A stretch of 64,000 bases of DNA, taken from the NCBI GenBank assembly GCA_026214975.1, contig CM047807.1, positions 68,303,824-68,367,823 on the forward strand. The letters are read 5' to 3'. Both the position numbers and the translations under genes were made by a program. This document shows, in pieces, positions 33,091 through 43,822 of the stretch (its first letter is position 1; each line of letters starts with the position of its first letter). The notes under the pieces are model-generated. The model was not told the DNA's origin. It saw only the letters and a list, made by a program, of their open reading frames with translations, and ran no database searches. The stretch comes from Gentiana macrophylla (taxonomy: Eukaryota > Streptophyta > Magnoliopsida > Gentianales > Gentianaceae).

Positions 33091-33238
33091 ATCTCCCACT
33101 TGCCCCTACGGACAAGCAACAATTGTCTTTTGAGCACACTATATCTAACAATCTCCCACTTGCCTGTAAAGACAAGCAATGATTGTTTTTAGAGCACAAC
33201 ACCCTTATTCTTACTATCCACAACATTCTCTCACTTGC
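33087..33238 (-). repeat. Triplicated polypurine-tract module of family D
   Basis: AACAATCTCCCACTTGCC occurs at 33087-33104 and again at 33147-33164, exactly 60 bp on. A weaker third copy, ACAACATTCTCTCACTTGC, is at 33220-33238. On the minus strand each is a GGCAAGTGGGAGA purine run. Only the first touches the LTR. Confidence 0.85.
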
Positions 33239-33443
33239 TTTAAAGCAGATGAGACATATCTCCCAATTTCATACCCCGCAAGTGCTTATCAGTGACATTA
33301 GATGCCACACAACTTGGTAAACTGATCAGGTAGGTTGTCAGGTCGAGGCGATCTTTAGGACCGGCGCCGCCTCTCGTGCCACGATCATCGACAAAGTGGT
33401 ACTTTCTCTCAATATGCTTTTGACCTCTTATGATTGTGAAGAT
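33239..33443 (-). pseudogene. Family D RNase H, C-terminal piece
   Basis: The minus strand reads HIERKYHFVDDRGTR near 33370-33420, a block typical of the end of copia RNase H after RSKH. The upstream half is at 45524. The two join through AAGAT, the target duplication of element 3. Confidence 0.82.
33439..33443. repeat. Target site duplication of element 3, left
   Basis: AAGAT precedes the LTR and recurs exactly at 45524-45528 after the other LTR. Confidence 0.93.
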
Positions 33444-35117
33444 TGTTGGACTTATTTCTAAGTTTTAGTGATGAATGCGGACTAAGCATTTGTAGTGCAA
33501 AGGCAAAAGATGTCTAGATCAAATGTATAGGTTTATTAGAGTTTGATTTTTGAATAGGTTTGATCAAACAAGCCTTTGTAATGGTGGTGATTTATATCAA
33601 TGAGAATGGTCTATATCGAGTGAGGGTAGATAGGTCGATGAGACTAGTCGGGAACCTCTTTGAAGGCGAAGGTGAGGCTCAAACTCGGTTAATGAAGGCT
33701 AAGGGATCAAACTTAGTAATTAAAGTCAAGGATATGGAATCGAGAATTTAGGCAAGTCTATGATGACCTAAAGCGATTTCATATACCTTGTGTAGAAGGT
33801 CTAAGTTCCTTAAATTGGATGGTGATTGGAACTTAGTTATTTGCAAAAGGTGTAATCTAACTTCACAAATAAAAGTTAGATAAAAGAAGTCTATTGCATT
33901 GTGTTTTAAACACAACAAATTATATTCGTGATGATGAACTCTCTTGATATATATTCTCGATTAATTCAAGTTTACATTGGAAGATTACATGGATAAGGAC
34001 AGCCAACTACCTCGATTTATCAAACAAATCAATATTTGAGATTAAAAGGGCGTTGGGATGATTGAACTTTATCCAATGGATACAAGTCAAAGGGTGGATA
34101 GACGACATTACGTCAAAAGGTTTACGACGATTGTCGAGTCTATGAATAGTGATGAAAGCAAGTCAAATAGGACAAAAACCAGGAACGGTTATATTTGAAT
34201 TTCAAATACAAGTCACATGCAATCCTACCTATAAATAGAGGACTTTCAACTCAGAAAAATATGATGAACTTCAAGAGTAAAATATAAGAGATAATTCTGA
34301 GCTGCAAAAACACCCTGCTGAACTTACTGAGCTTAAGGCTACCGATCCATAGAAAATCTCCAAGTGTATTCTGTATTCAAGCTACATCAAGTTTACACAC
34401 TTGAAGAGTGCAAGGCTTGATTATATCATCTAATCAAGCTTGCTGCAGAATTGAATCATTACTTGATTCAATCTTTATTTTACAAAGAACTCTCTTGAGG
34501 CAGTGAAGCATCTGTTGGGTGTGCAAGGCATTGTTTGTGGTGGAGGTGGTGAAGAGGCAATCCTACCCTTCAAGGACCAGTGGAAGACTTTGGGCAGCAA
34601 TCCTACATTCCAAGTGTTAGATTTGTGAAGCCAAAGTTATTGGTGAAGGACAAGCAACTTAGGAATCTTTGTAATGAGATACATCAAAGATCTCTAGTGA
34701 AATTCCTCCAACATCACGGGAGAAGAGTGGGTGACGAGATTACACCTGGAACCACTATAAAATCGCCTACTTACTTTTGCACTTACATTCTGCATTTAGT
34801 TTACTATACACATCAACCTCTTGAATCTAGCAGCTGAAATCACACACATACACTCTTGAGTATCTAATACTTAGTATCATATTTAACAACAAGTAATAAG
34901 GCTTAATTTTTGATATAATTCCATTTGCACAAATTGATGTAAACTAAAGCTGTCGGTGAACTCACGTGTCGGCGAGGCTACTTGAGGTGTCGCAGACTCT
35001 TTCGAGATATCGGCAAAGCTCTTTGAAGTTGCTAAGTTTGTTAACTCCAAAAGTTTTAGTGTTAAGTTTATTCACCCCCACTGTAAACTTAACTAAAGCC
35101 TTTTCAAGGGACCAACA
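33444..35117 (+). repeat. 5' LTR of element 3
   Basis: This starts TGTTGGACTTATTTCTAAG and ends AAGGGACCAACA. The TATA box CTATAAATAGA is at 34229-34239. It is about 27 bp shorter than the 3' copy, which fits scattered small deletions. Confidence 0.94.
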
Positions 35118-35118
35118 A

Positions 35119-35133
35119 TTTGTATCGGAGGCG
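35119..35133 (+). other. Primer binding site of element 3
   Basis: TTTGTATCGGAGGCG follows the LTR and resembles TTGGTATCAGAGC with two or three changes, again at the CAG. Confidence 0.75.
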
Positions 35134-35220
35134 ATTATACATTGCGAAGAAATCCTACTTGTTGTGCTTGTGAAAATACTCACGAAAAATTTTCAAATCA
35201 CGATTTTAAAAACTTGCATC

Positions 35221-36640
35221 ATGGATAACACTCGGTATTCTAGAACTATCTTGATGTGTTCTCTAGATAGATTTGATGAATATAAGCGTCGAATGCAGGC
35301 TTACCTTGCGCAACTCATGATGAAATGATGGATGTACTAACGAGATGGACCTTTGGAGATTACCAAGGCGATATGATGGGTGATGTGGTGAGTACATTCC
35401 AAAACCAAAGAGAGAATGGAATCTTTGAAGATAGAAAGAGAGCAAACCTCAACAATATTGCTATTGATATCATTTATAGAACCTTGGATAGCAATATGTA
35501 CATGAAGGTTAAAGATTGCAAAGCGCAAAGGAACTTTGGGACAAAATACTGAGTTGATCTGTGAAGGCAGCGATGCTATCAAGAAGCACAAAGTCAGTGT
35601 GGCCAAAAAGAGGTTTCAAAAGTTCAAAAATCTTGCCAAATGAAACCATTGAGCAAATGGAGTCAAGATTCAATGCTATCTGGATGAACTTACCTCTTTG
35701 AGTGTAAGTTATACAAAAGAAGAAATAAACACAAAAATCACAGAAGCATTACGACAAAGAAGTTTGGGAGATGAAAGTCAACTGCAATAGAAATGAAAGC
35801 TACATGAAGAGCATACATTCAAATTATTCTCGAGATCTTAAAGCATGAATTCGACAAGAGATTGGTTCTACCACAGAAAGGAGGAACCAAAGACAAGCTG
35901 CATTGGCTGCTAAACATCAAGAAGAGACATCAGGAGCTCAAGATGATCTGCTGGATGAAATGCAAGAGCAGATTGCCCTACTGAGCAAGAAAATCGGGAT
36001 GATGAAAGGTGGAAAGGGTTCTCCAAGGAATTTCAACAAGAAATTCAATGAAAAGAAGAAAGAAGAACCAAAGAAAGACAATGATTACCTATGCTTTCAT
36101 TGCAAGAAACCAGGACACTTCAAACACAGATGTCACGAGTTAAAACAAAGTAAGGAACACGATTATACGTGCTTCAATTGCAAAAGCCTGGACATTTCGG
36201 ACTGTTTGTCGGACTCTTTGAAGACCAAAAGCCCACAAAGAAGATATGGCAAGAAGGCTATGGTTCTTTGAAGATGAATCGAGGGTATGAAGTGGAATCG
36301 AAAAGGAAATGAATCGGATGACCACGGCATTAATTCTTTGAAATGGAAGATTATGCATTAATGGCTAATATGGATGAAAGCAGAGGAGGTATACAACCTT
36401 GTATCTATCAATACTCTATTGGAAGTGATTGTGAATCAACTTGTGGTTCAAATCCTAGAAATTCGACAATGATGAGACTTTGGATGCCATCCTTAATCGG
36501 TGAGGATAATACAATCGGTTATGAGATTGTGAAGGTGAAAAGAATCTCTTCAATTAGAAGTTGGAAGATTGATTCTTTGAATTAAGGGTTCTCAATGGTA
36601 AAGAAAAGATATTAGATGAGAATCGGTATAAGCTGCGGAA
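35221..36640 (+). pseudogene. Element 3 gag
   Basis: The start MDNTRYSRTILMCSLDRFDE at 35221 parallels element 2. The capsid blocks read in fragments (NMYMKVKDCK near 35493; YTKEEINTKITEAL near 35712). The coiled part EETSGAQDDLLDEMQEQIAL is open at 35903-36271 and contains a complete knuckle, CFHCKKPGHFKHRC, at 36092-36133. A second knuckle starts CFNCK near 36171 but its Gly-His and final Cys are mangled. Many frameshifts. It would form the particle and bind RNA. Confidence 0.87.
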
Positions 36641-37510
36641 CATCTAGTAACCACGAATCTCTTTGAACCATCTTGTTCCACTAATTCATACAAGTCTGGA
36701 AAGCCTTATGGTGATAGAGCAGGGCTTGGATTTGGAACTCAACAATCCAAAAGAGTGGATCAGTAAGGCTCTTGAACCTAGTACAGGTGGTCCTAAGTTT
36801 GTACTGCACAAGATCCAACTTCAGTAAGGTTCTTTGAGCTGTAAAACCTCACGAGAATGCTTCAAGGAAGCAAAATCGAGAAGTCAAAGAAGTCAATGAC
36901 TCTAATAAAAGAACAAATCCAAAAATAGGATTTCTTTGTGCCATCTAGACCTCTTGAAAGCGGACTGCTACCAAGTCTATTTGGACCACAAAAAGGAAAG
37001 AACGAGAAATATTCCAAGGATAAGAATCCTAAATCCAAAAATGTTAATCATTCGAGGATACTTATCTCGGGGAAAGGTAGATTGTTCCCTACTTGATGAT
37101 GATTGGAATATTCTACATCTAATGCTAGAAACAACAAGTATAACCATCTTTGCTTGGGTAAAACCTAAGCAATGGAATCGACAAAGGGCTCGGTGAGAGG
37201 ACTTATACAAGACCTCGGCGGGGACCTCAGCGGACTCCATACTACAGGGGCTCTTCCTATGCAGAGATGACAAACTAATGGTTATGCCAATGCTTTAACA
37301 ACAAGAATCACTACAAATAGCATTATAAATCAAAATGCCGGAAAACATATGTAAATCCTTCACAACTCTTTATTAGAACTTATGGATGTGTAGAATATAT
37401 GTATGAACCAAAGTATGACACTTTTAGGAGAAGACCTTATGGAAACATCCGGGGTCATGCTTACCAGCGACCATTATCGACCCAAAGCAGGTTTGGGTAC
37501 CTAAAATGTA
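36641..37510 (+). pseudogene. Element 3 gag-pol linker
   Basis: The text parallels element 2 at 4801-5050 (for example GGAAAGCCTTATGGTGATAG at 36698) and then continues through a Lys/Ser/Asn-rich spacer absent from element 2. No enzyme motif is present. Minus-strand frames here are shadows. Confidence 0.65.
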
Positions 37511-38765
37511 TTAACTTTGTTTTGTAGGGTGTATGCAGTACTTTTGTGGTGGATGTTCGGACACATGACAAAGAATAAGCCTTGTTTGTCAAATTTTGTG
37601 GCAAAGGATGGTCCAAGGGTGAATTTTGGCAACAAAAATACACTGTATATACAAGAGGACATGGCACACTTATGAGGAATGGACTTACTATCAAGAATGT
37701 TGCCTATGTTGAAGAATTTGGACTATAACTGGCGAGCCTTTGGACAGTACGTGACATGGGATACAAGGTCACTTTTGACAAAAACAATTGTATTGTCATT
37801 AGTGAAAGAGGTGATCAAGTTGTATTGGCTAGTAGAAGACAACAAAACATGTATGTTGTGGATTGGTCTACTGCAGTTCCAGAAACCTGTCTAATTGTGC
37901 ATACCAAGTCAGAACTCAATTGGTTATGGCACAAAAAGCTAAATCACTTAAATTTTGATGACATCAATCGGTTGGTGAAGAAAAGCTGGTGATTGGTTTA
38001 CCTGAGATCACATTCAAGAAAGATACTATATGTGATGCATGTCAGCAAGGTAAACAGACTAAATCAAGCTTCAAATCAAAGACTAAGCAATCAACTAATA
38101 GAGTCTTGGAGCTGATGCATATGGATCTATTTGGACTAGTTACACCAACAAGTGTTACGGAAAGAAATACACCTTAGTGGTTGTGGATGATTATTCTAGA
38201 TACACTTGGGTGATATTTATGAACAAGAAACTCAAGAAGATGCTGATCTTTTGAAGAGGTTACAAAATGAGAAAAGTTTACTTGATAGTAAAAATCGGAT
38301 CAGACAAAGTTGAGTTTCTTAATAAAGTTATAAGAGAATATTGTGAGCGAGAATGGTGTACTACATCAACTTCTTCTTCTTTGGTACACCTCGACAAAAT
38401 GGGGTTGCTAAAAGAAGAAAAGGACTTTAAAAGAAGCGGGAAGGACAATGATTTGTGAAGCATTGCTACTGAAGGTATTGGGTGGCGATTAATACTGACA
38501 TGCTATACACAAAAGCAGAACCTCAGTGAACAAGAAGCTGCTGAAGACACCTTATGAGATTTGGAATGGAAGGAAACCTAATATATCTTATTTCCATCCA
38601 TTTGGAAGTAAATGTTTTATCTTAAATCATAAGGAACATTTGAAGACATTCCAACCAAAGTCAGATGAAGGAATTTTCTTGGGATATTCTTGATCGGCCA
38701 AGGCATTGAGTCTTGAACAAAAGGTCAACTGAAACATGAAGAAACTATCCATGTTGTGTTTGATG
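37511..38765 (+). pseudogene. Element 3 protease and integrase
   Basis: The protease site that should read tyrosine-leucine-aspartate-serine-glycine is YFCGGCS at 37539-37559, so the catalytic Asp is lost. The module continues with LTIKNVAYV, NLWHKKLNHLNFDDI-like text (37918-37965) and CDACQQGKQTKSSFKSK (38034-38084). Integrase core: HMDLFGLVTPTS near 38118-38150, then DKVEFLNKVIREYC near 38299-38345, where the second Asp is followed by a lost base; the Glu segment NGVAKRRK-like near 38397-38420 has Lys for Glu. TPYEIWNGRKPNI near 38548-38590 ends it. At least six frame lesions. Not active. Confidence 0.88.
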
Positions 38766-39972
38766 AACCTAAGTTCACTGGTATGGAAGATGAAGGTTGT
38801 GAACCTGCTGAGAACCTACAAGTCACTGATCCAGATTGTATTGAAGTTTTGGAAAGGTTTAATGACTTAAAAGTTTCTTATTACGCCTCTCCTGAACACC
38901 TCTTTGGTGATACTCTTGATGCAACAAGCCAGGCAGTTCATGGATCTGCTTGAACCCCTGTTGAAGAAGCAATAGCGAGACCCCTCTTGAAGATGAGATT
39001 CACGAGAATCAATCTAACGAGAATCCACAATGGTTAAGGAATCACCCTGTTGAACAAGTTATTGGCAATGTACAGCAAGGTGTGAGGACTAGAAGACAAT
39101 TAGAAGCAATGTTTACTTGCTTTCTATCTCAAGTTGAACCTAAAGTTGTTGAAGAAGCAATTTCAGATCCATATTGGATAATTGCTATGCAAGAAGAATT
39201 AAATGAATTTGAGAGAAATTAAGTTTGGACACTAGTTGAAAGGCCTAGTCATGCAAATATCATTGGTACTAAATGAGTATACAGAAACAAACTTGATGAA
39301 TCTGGTACCATTGTGAAGAATAAGGCCAGACTAGTTGCAAAAGGCTATTCTCAAGCTGAAGGAATAGATTTTGATGAAACTTATGCACTGTTGCAAGATT
39401 GGAAGAAGCTATCAAATTATTCTAGCACATTTGCATATAAAAACTTCAAGGTATATCAAATGGATGTCAAAGTGCATTTTGAATGGCATTCTAGAGGAGG
39501 AAGTGTATGTTCAACAACCTCTGGTTTTGACGTTAAAGATCAAGAAGACAAAGTGTATAGACTCAACAAAGCACTTTATGGTTTGAAACAAGCACCAAGA
39601 GCATGGTATGAGACTTTATCTCAATTCTTGGTGGACAATGGTTTTACAAAAGGCACCATTGATAAGACTCTTTTCAAAATCAATGAGAAGGACAACACCA
39701 TTTGAGTGCTGATTTATGTTGATGACATAATTTTTGGTTCTGAAAATGAATTTCTATGTGAAAAGTTTGCAAATCTAATGAAGAATAAATTCCGAATGAG
39801 TATGATGGGAGAAATGAACTACTTTTTGGGATTGCAAGTTAAACAGATGAAAGATGGGATCTTCATTCATCAAACCAAGTACACCAAGGAGCTGCTGAAG
39901 AAGTTTGGTATGGAAAATAGCATCAACTCCTATGAGTACAAATATCAGATTGGATGAAGATAAATAAGGCAA
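38766..39972 (+). pseudogene. Element 3 linker and reverse transcriptase
   Basis: The linker (EDEGCEPAENLQVTD, 38756-38953) precedes RT. RT blocks: KARLVAKGYSQAEGIDFDET (39319-39378), VYQMDVK near 39448-39470 followed by a frameshift in the FLNG box, YRLNKALYGLKQAPRAWYET (39556-39615), and the catalytic YVDD at 39715-39726. A TGA at 39703-39705 lies four codons before YVDD where Leu is expected. NKFRMSMMGEMNYFLGLQVK is open at 39784-39843. Catalytic aspartates are intact; the reading frame is not. Confidence 0.88.
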
Positions 39973-40600
39973 AGATGTTGATCAGACCTTATACAGAAGG
40001 ATGATAGGTAGTCTGCTTGTACCTTCTTGCGGCGTGGACTGATATATCCTTTGTTGTAGGTGTTTGTGCAAGATTTCAATCTAAACCTAAAGAAAGTCAC
40101 TTAGGAGTAGGGATATGGTATTCCAAGGATGGAAGTTTCAAGGTTATATCCTACTCAGATTACGATTATCTTTGGATGCAATATTGATAGAAAAAGCACC
40201 ACAGAACACAATCGGTTAATGGGAAATAGACTAGTTTCTGGTTTAGCAAGAAAGCAATTCAATATCAACCTTCTGCTGAAGTGAATACATTCTTCTTTGG
40301 AAGTTCTTTGTGCTCAAATACTTTGGCTAAGACAACAATTAAGGGATTATGGAATTGAGGAGAAAGAAATTCCAATAATGTGTGACAACACTAGTGCAAT
40401 TGCTATCACGAGAAAATCATGTCTTGCACTCAAGAACCAAGCACATTGATGTGAGAAATCATTTTATAAGAAATCATGTTGAAAAGAAGGATGTGGTGGT
40501 TACTGTATATCCTATCGAAGATCAACTTTGCGACATTTTCACTAAACCACTTGTGCGGTGAAAGATTTGCTAAACAAAAGAATTGAAGCCAGGAATTATC
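39973..40600 (+). pseudogene. Element 3 RNase H
   Basis: Compared with element 1 (8640-9320), the matching text is present but shortened, with CARFQSKPKESHLG near 40069, ISYSDYD near 40147 and TKHIDVRNHF-like text near 40438-40470. It lacks about 60 bp between the KESHL and WYSKDG blocks. Many frame changes. Confidence 0.83.
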
Positions 40601-41230
40601 AAAGTTGGTGATAATCGGCGGTGTCTTTGGAATTCACCAAGGGGATTAGTCTTTGTTATGTTAGGCGAGCTCACTTAGCAGATTAGTCATTGGTATCAAC
40701 AATTCCATGTACTTATGTTTGGACAATTGAGCAAATGAGGTTGCGAGGGATTGGTCTTTGTCATGTTGGGTGAGCTCAATTGTGATTAGTCATTGGTATT
40801 AAACTTCATCTTGTATTATCAATTGAACAAGACAAGAAGGAATCAAAAATCAGCGAGTTACTGTCGTGAATTTCTTGAGCCAACCTGCGATGACAAGTCT
40901 ATTTGAATAATCGTTACAGTCAAACTTATTAAAGTCAAAAAGCGATTGGCGGGATATTTATTCTATTCTTTATAACCCATGATTAACACGATCCAACGGT
41001 TACAAACGTTATGGAGAAAGTAATGGGCCACGTGTCAAGATAACATTCACTTAAATTAATCGTGGTTAATGTGTATGTACGTGCACTGACAATTACAACC
41101 ACACTCTGTCTATAAATATACAGACATATACACAGAAGAAACACTCTACTGCAAATCTGTTTATATCTCTGTTTCTACACTGTGTGAACACAGATTTACA
41201 AGCTATCTTCTTCATCTTTTTCTTTTTACA
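40601..41230 (+). other. Pol-to-extra-ORF spacer of element 3
   Basis: Two imperfect copies of a module at about 40641-40715 and 40745-40815 share GATTAGTCATTGGTAT and TTTGT-ATGTTGGGTGAGCTCA-like text. The module also occurs once in element 1 (9386-9436). A TATA box at 41111 follows. No coding sequence. Confidence 0.65.
41111..41120 (+). promoter_or_regulatory. Internal TATA box before the extra ORF of element 3
   Basis: TATAAATATA, preceded by TCTG and followed by a C/A-rich leader, lies 120 bp upstream of the ATG at 41231. It is a better TATA match than most of the spacer would give by chance, and element 1 has a counterpart. Promoter activity is inferred. Confidence 0.5.
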
Positions 41231-43690
41231 ATGGCGGAAAAGATTGATGTTCAAATTGGAACAAGACAAAGTGTGAGAGGTTTTGTTGTTGATGCTAATA
41301 AAACAGAGTTAGCTATTAACATTGGTCGAAGAATAAGGAGATATGAAGGCTTGGAGAATGTCTTGAACATAAGATTGAAACAATCTCTTACACAAATGTT
41401 GTTAGTTTACGGAAGAACATTGTGATAAAGGAAGGAAGAGAAGCACTTAAAACATTTGTAAATACTCAAGAAATTGAAGTTTCCTCAAACCTGCTTGAGG
41501 AGGTTTTGGATTTGAAGAAGTAATAGATGCTCCTGTAAATCCACGAGGAAATGGGGTTGTCAAAGATGGATTTTGTTGACAAAATCAAGACCAATGAAGC
41601 CACCAAATCAGTTCCATGTATCAATGTGAAACACATTGGGTATGAGTACAACTTTCTTGAGCAAAATCATTGTTAAGAACATATTAGAAATTTGGTTGGA
41701 AGTATGGATACTCTATCAGGACCTAAGATAGAGCTGTGATGATTATCTGTGAAGTATGAAATTTGATTGAAATTTGGATACTTTATCCATTACATGAAGA
41801 AAGTAGCCAAAGAAGAAAGAGAAGGAAAAGAAATCCAAGGCCATACCCCTTAGGATTAATGGTTTAGGCCTCTTTGAATCATTTGGAAATTCACGATGTG
41901 GCTTTTGAGAAAATAATCCAATCGGATACAAGAAAGAGATTGACTATCTTATCCACAGTGCGGATGATGATGAAGAAAGGTGTTCTTGAAGTTTCTTGAT
42001 AATGATAGTGATGGAGATGATGGTGATCTTGGTAGTGAGCGAGTCAAGCAAACTACTAAGAAAAGCTGTCAAACTCTTTGCACCAAAGAAGACTACTGAG
42101 AAGAGAAAAGGCTGCGACACAAGGAAGATAATGAGAGGTGTTAAAGCCTAAGAAAACAAGGAAGCAAGCGGCCGCAATTTCTTTGAGTCTGCTGAGGTCA
42201 GTGAAGTTGAGATTCTTGACCTGCTTTGTATTTGCTAGAAAAACTGTTGTTGAGATTTTGAAGGAACATCAGAAAGAAGCCAGTAGAAAGAGAAAGTCTA
42301 CTGCAATTGAAATTGATGATGAGTCACTTTCCAAGAGAATGAAGGAGATTATCCACAAAAAGAAACATGGAAACAGTCTGTTATTATTGATGAGAATGAG
42401 CAACTGTTGGACTATGACAAGAGTTTCAATTATCTGAGGAAGAAGTTGTTGCTGATGAACCTGCACAAGATCCAATAATGGAGGACATTCTAGGTGCTAT
42501 GGTTGAGGAAGGACCTCCCCCTGCTGGGAGAGATATGAGCAGAGCAATGGTCATCAGCAGACAAAGGGCACAATATAATGTAGAAGAGCCTGTGATGGAG
42601 TTCTTTGGAGAAATGACCGGTGGAGTACGAAATATGTTGTGGAAGAGTTGAGGCTATCGAAATGACATAACATAGTTAAGGACTCAACTTGTGAGACAAG
42701 AACAAAGATTTGAAGAAGCGAGTGAAGCTAGTGGACAACAACGGACAATCTCTTGAAGCAGTTGCTTCAAACTTCACATCTACTCAAAATGCCGTTAATA
42801 ATCTTATTCAAGATGTGAGGGGAATCGAGGCAAGGAAATACCTTTGAAGGAAAAGTTTTGAAAGACCAACTTGCATCTATCCATCAAAAACTTGATAAAC
42901 TTGCTAATTCACCTAATCCTGCTTTGAAATTTCTTTGGAAAATCTCAACTGTTGGATTGGATCCTAAGCTTCTTGAGAGGATCAATCTACTAGAGGAAAC
43001 TTTGCAATCAAGGATTCTTGTAGTTGATACAAGAATTGAAATTATGGAAGGACAATGAATAATCTGGTTATCACACGGAGAGTGTTCATGGCTCTTTGTC
43101 CCGTTTTGTTGATGATGTCACTAAGGGGAAGATGGCCAAGCAATGATAGCAAAAGAATTTGCAAGGATTTTTGCTAAGAAAAATAGGAGAATGACACTAA
43201 TTCATTCGGGGAACACACTTTGTGAGAATTCCACTTCTTGATGATCTCCTTAAACAATACAAGAATGAGTACTACAATGAAGGAAACCTTATCATGACAA
43301 GGGATTTCATGAAGGTTTGAACTCATTTTGGGACTAAAGTTTTGGGAAGCAAGAGTTAAAGCCTTGAGGGCAAATTCTGAGAGGTGGAAGAGGTGGAAGA
43401 AGTGGTAGAGGTGAAAGGAGTTTGCCTATCACAAAAGCTAAGGACTCACTTAATGAATTCAAAGAAACATGAGGATGGGATTCAGAGTCAATCAAATCAA
43501 TCTCATTCTACCTGAAGCATGGAAGTGGTGGAAGGAAGTGAATTCCTACATTGACTTCACTCTGATTGAAAATGAGTGGATGAGAGAGATGATAGAAGAA
43601 ATAAGAGCTTATCAAGAACAAGTTGCAAAAGCATGAGAGGAAAGGGAAAGAAGATAGTAGATCAGCATACTTAATCTATTTTATCTTTGC
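41231..43690 (+). pseudogene. Extra 3' ORF of element 3 (env-like position), decayed
   Basis: The start is ACAATGGCGG, a plant-type initiation context, giving MAEKIDVQIGTRQSVRGFVV and 64 open codons. Other frames carry on with plausible protein for about 2.4 kb: LTR-unlike text with VKHIGYEYNFLEQN near 41630, DNDSDGDDGDLGSE near 42000, MEDILGAMVEEGPPPAGRD near 42478-42535, LASIHQKLDKLANSPNPAL (42867-42923), and a tail with WKWWKEVNSYIDFTLIENEW near 43521-43580. It looks charged and partly coiled coil, without a signal peptide or membrane segment. I do not recognise the family. It is unlike the extra ORF of element 1. Confidence 0.6.
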
Positions 43691-43809
43691 TGCATCTAGA
43701 CTGTAACAATGTGAACAAATGTTTATAACGAGAGATGACTAAATTTGTTATGTTTTGGTTTTGAATCTTTTTACTTTGCTGTTAGGTGAGGGTAGTGGCA
43801 TCATCACCA

Positions 43810-43822
43810 AAAATGGGGAAAT
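43810..43822 (+). other. Polypurine tract of element 3
   Basis: AAAATGGGGAAAT directly precedes the 3' LTR and is the expected plus-strand primer. Confidence 0.88.

Noticed and set aside
35337..35606. 89-codon minus frame in element 3 gag
   Set aside because: It lies antisense to the gag capsid region, whose + strand words match element 2.
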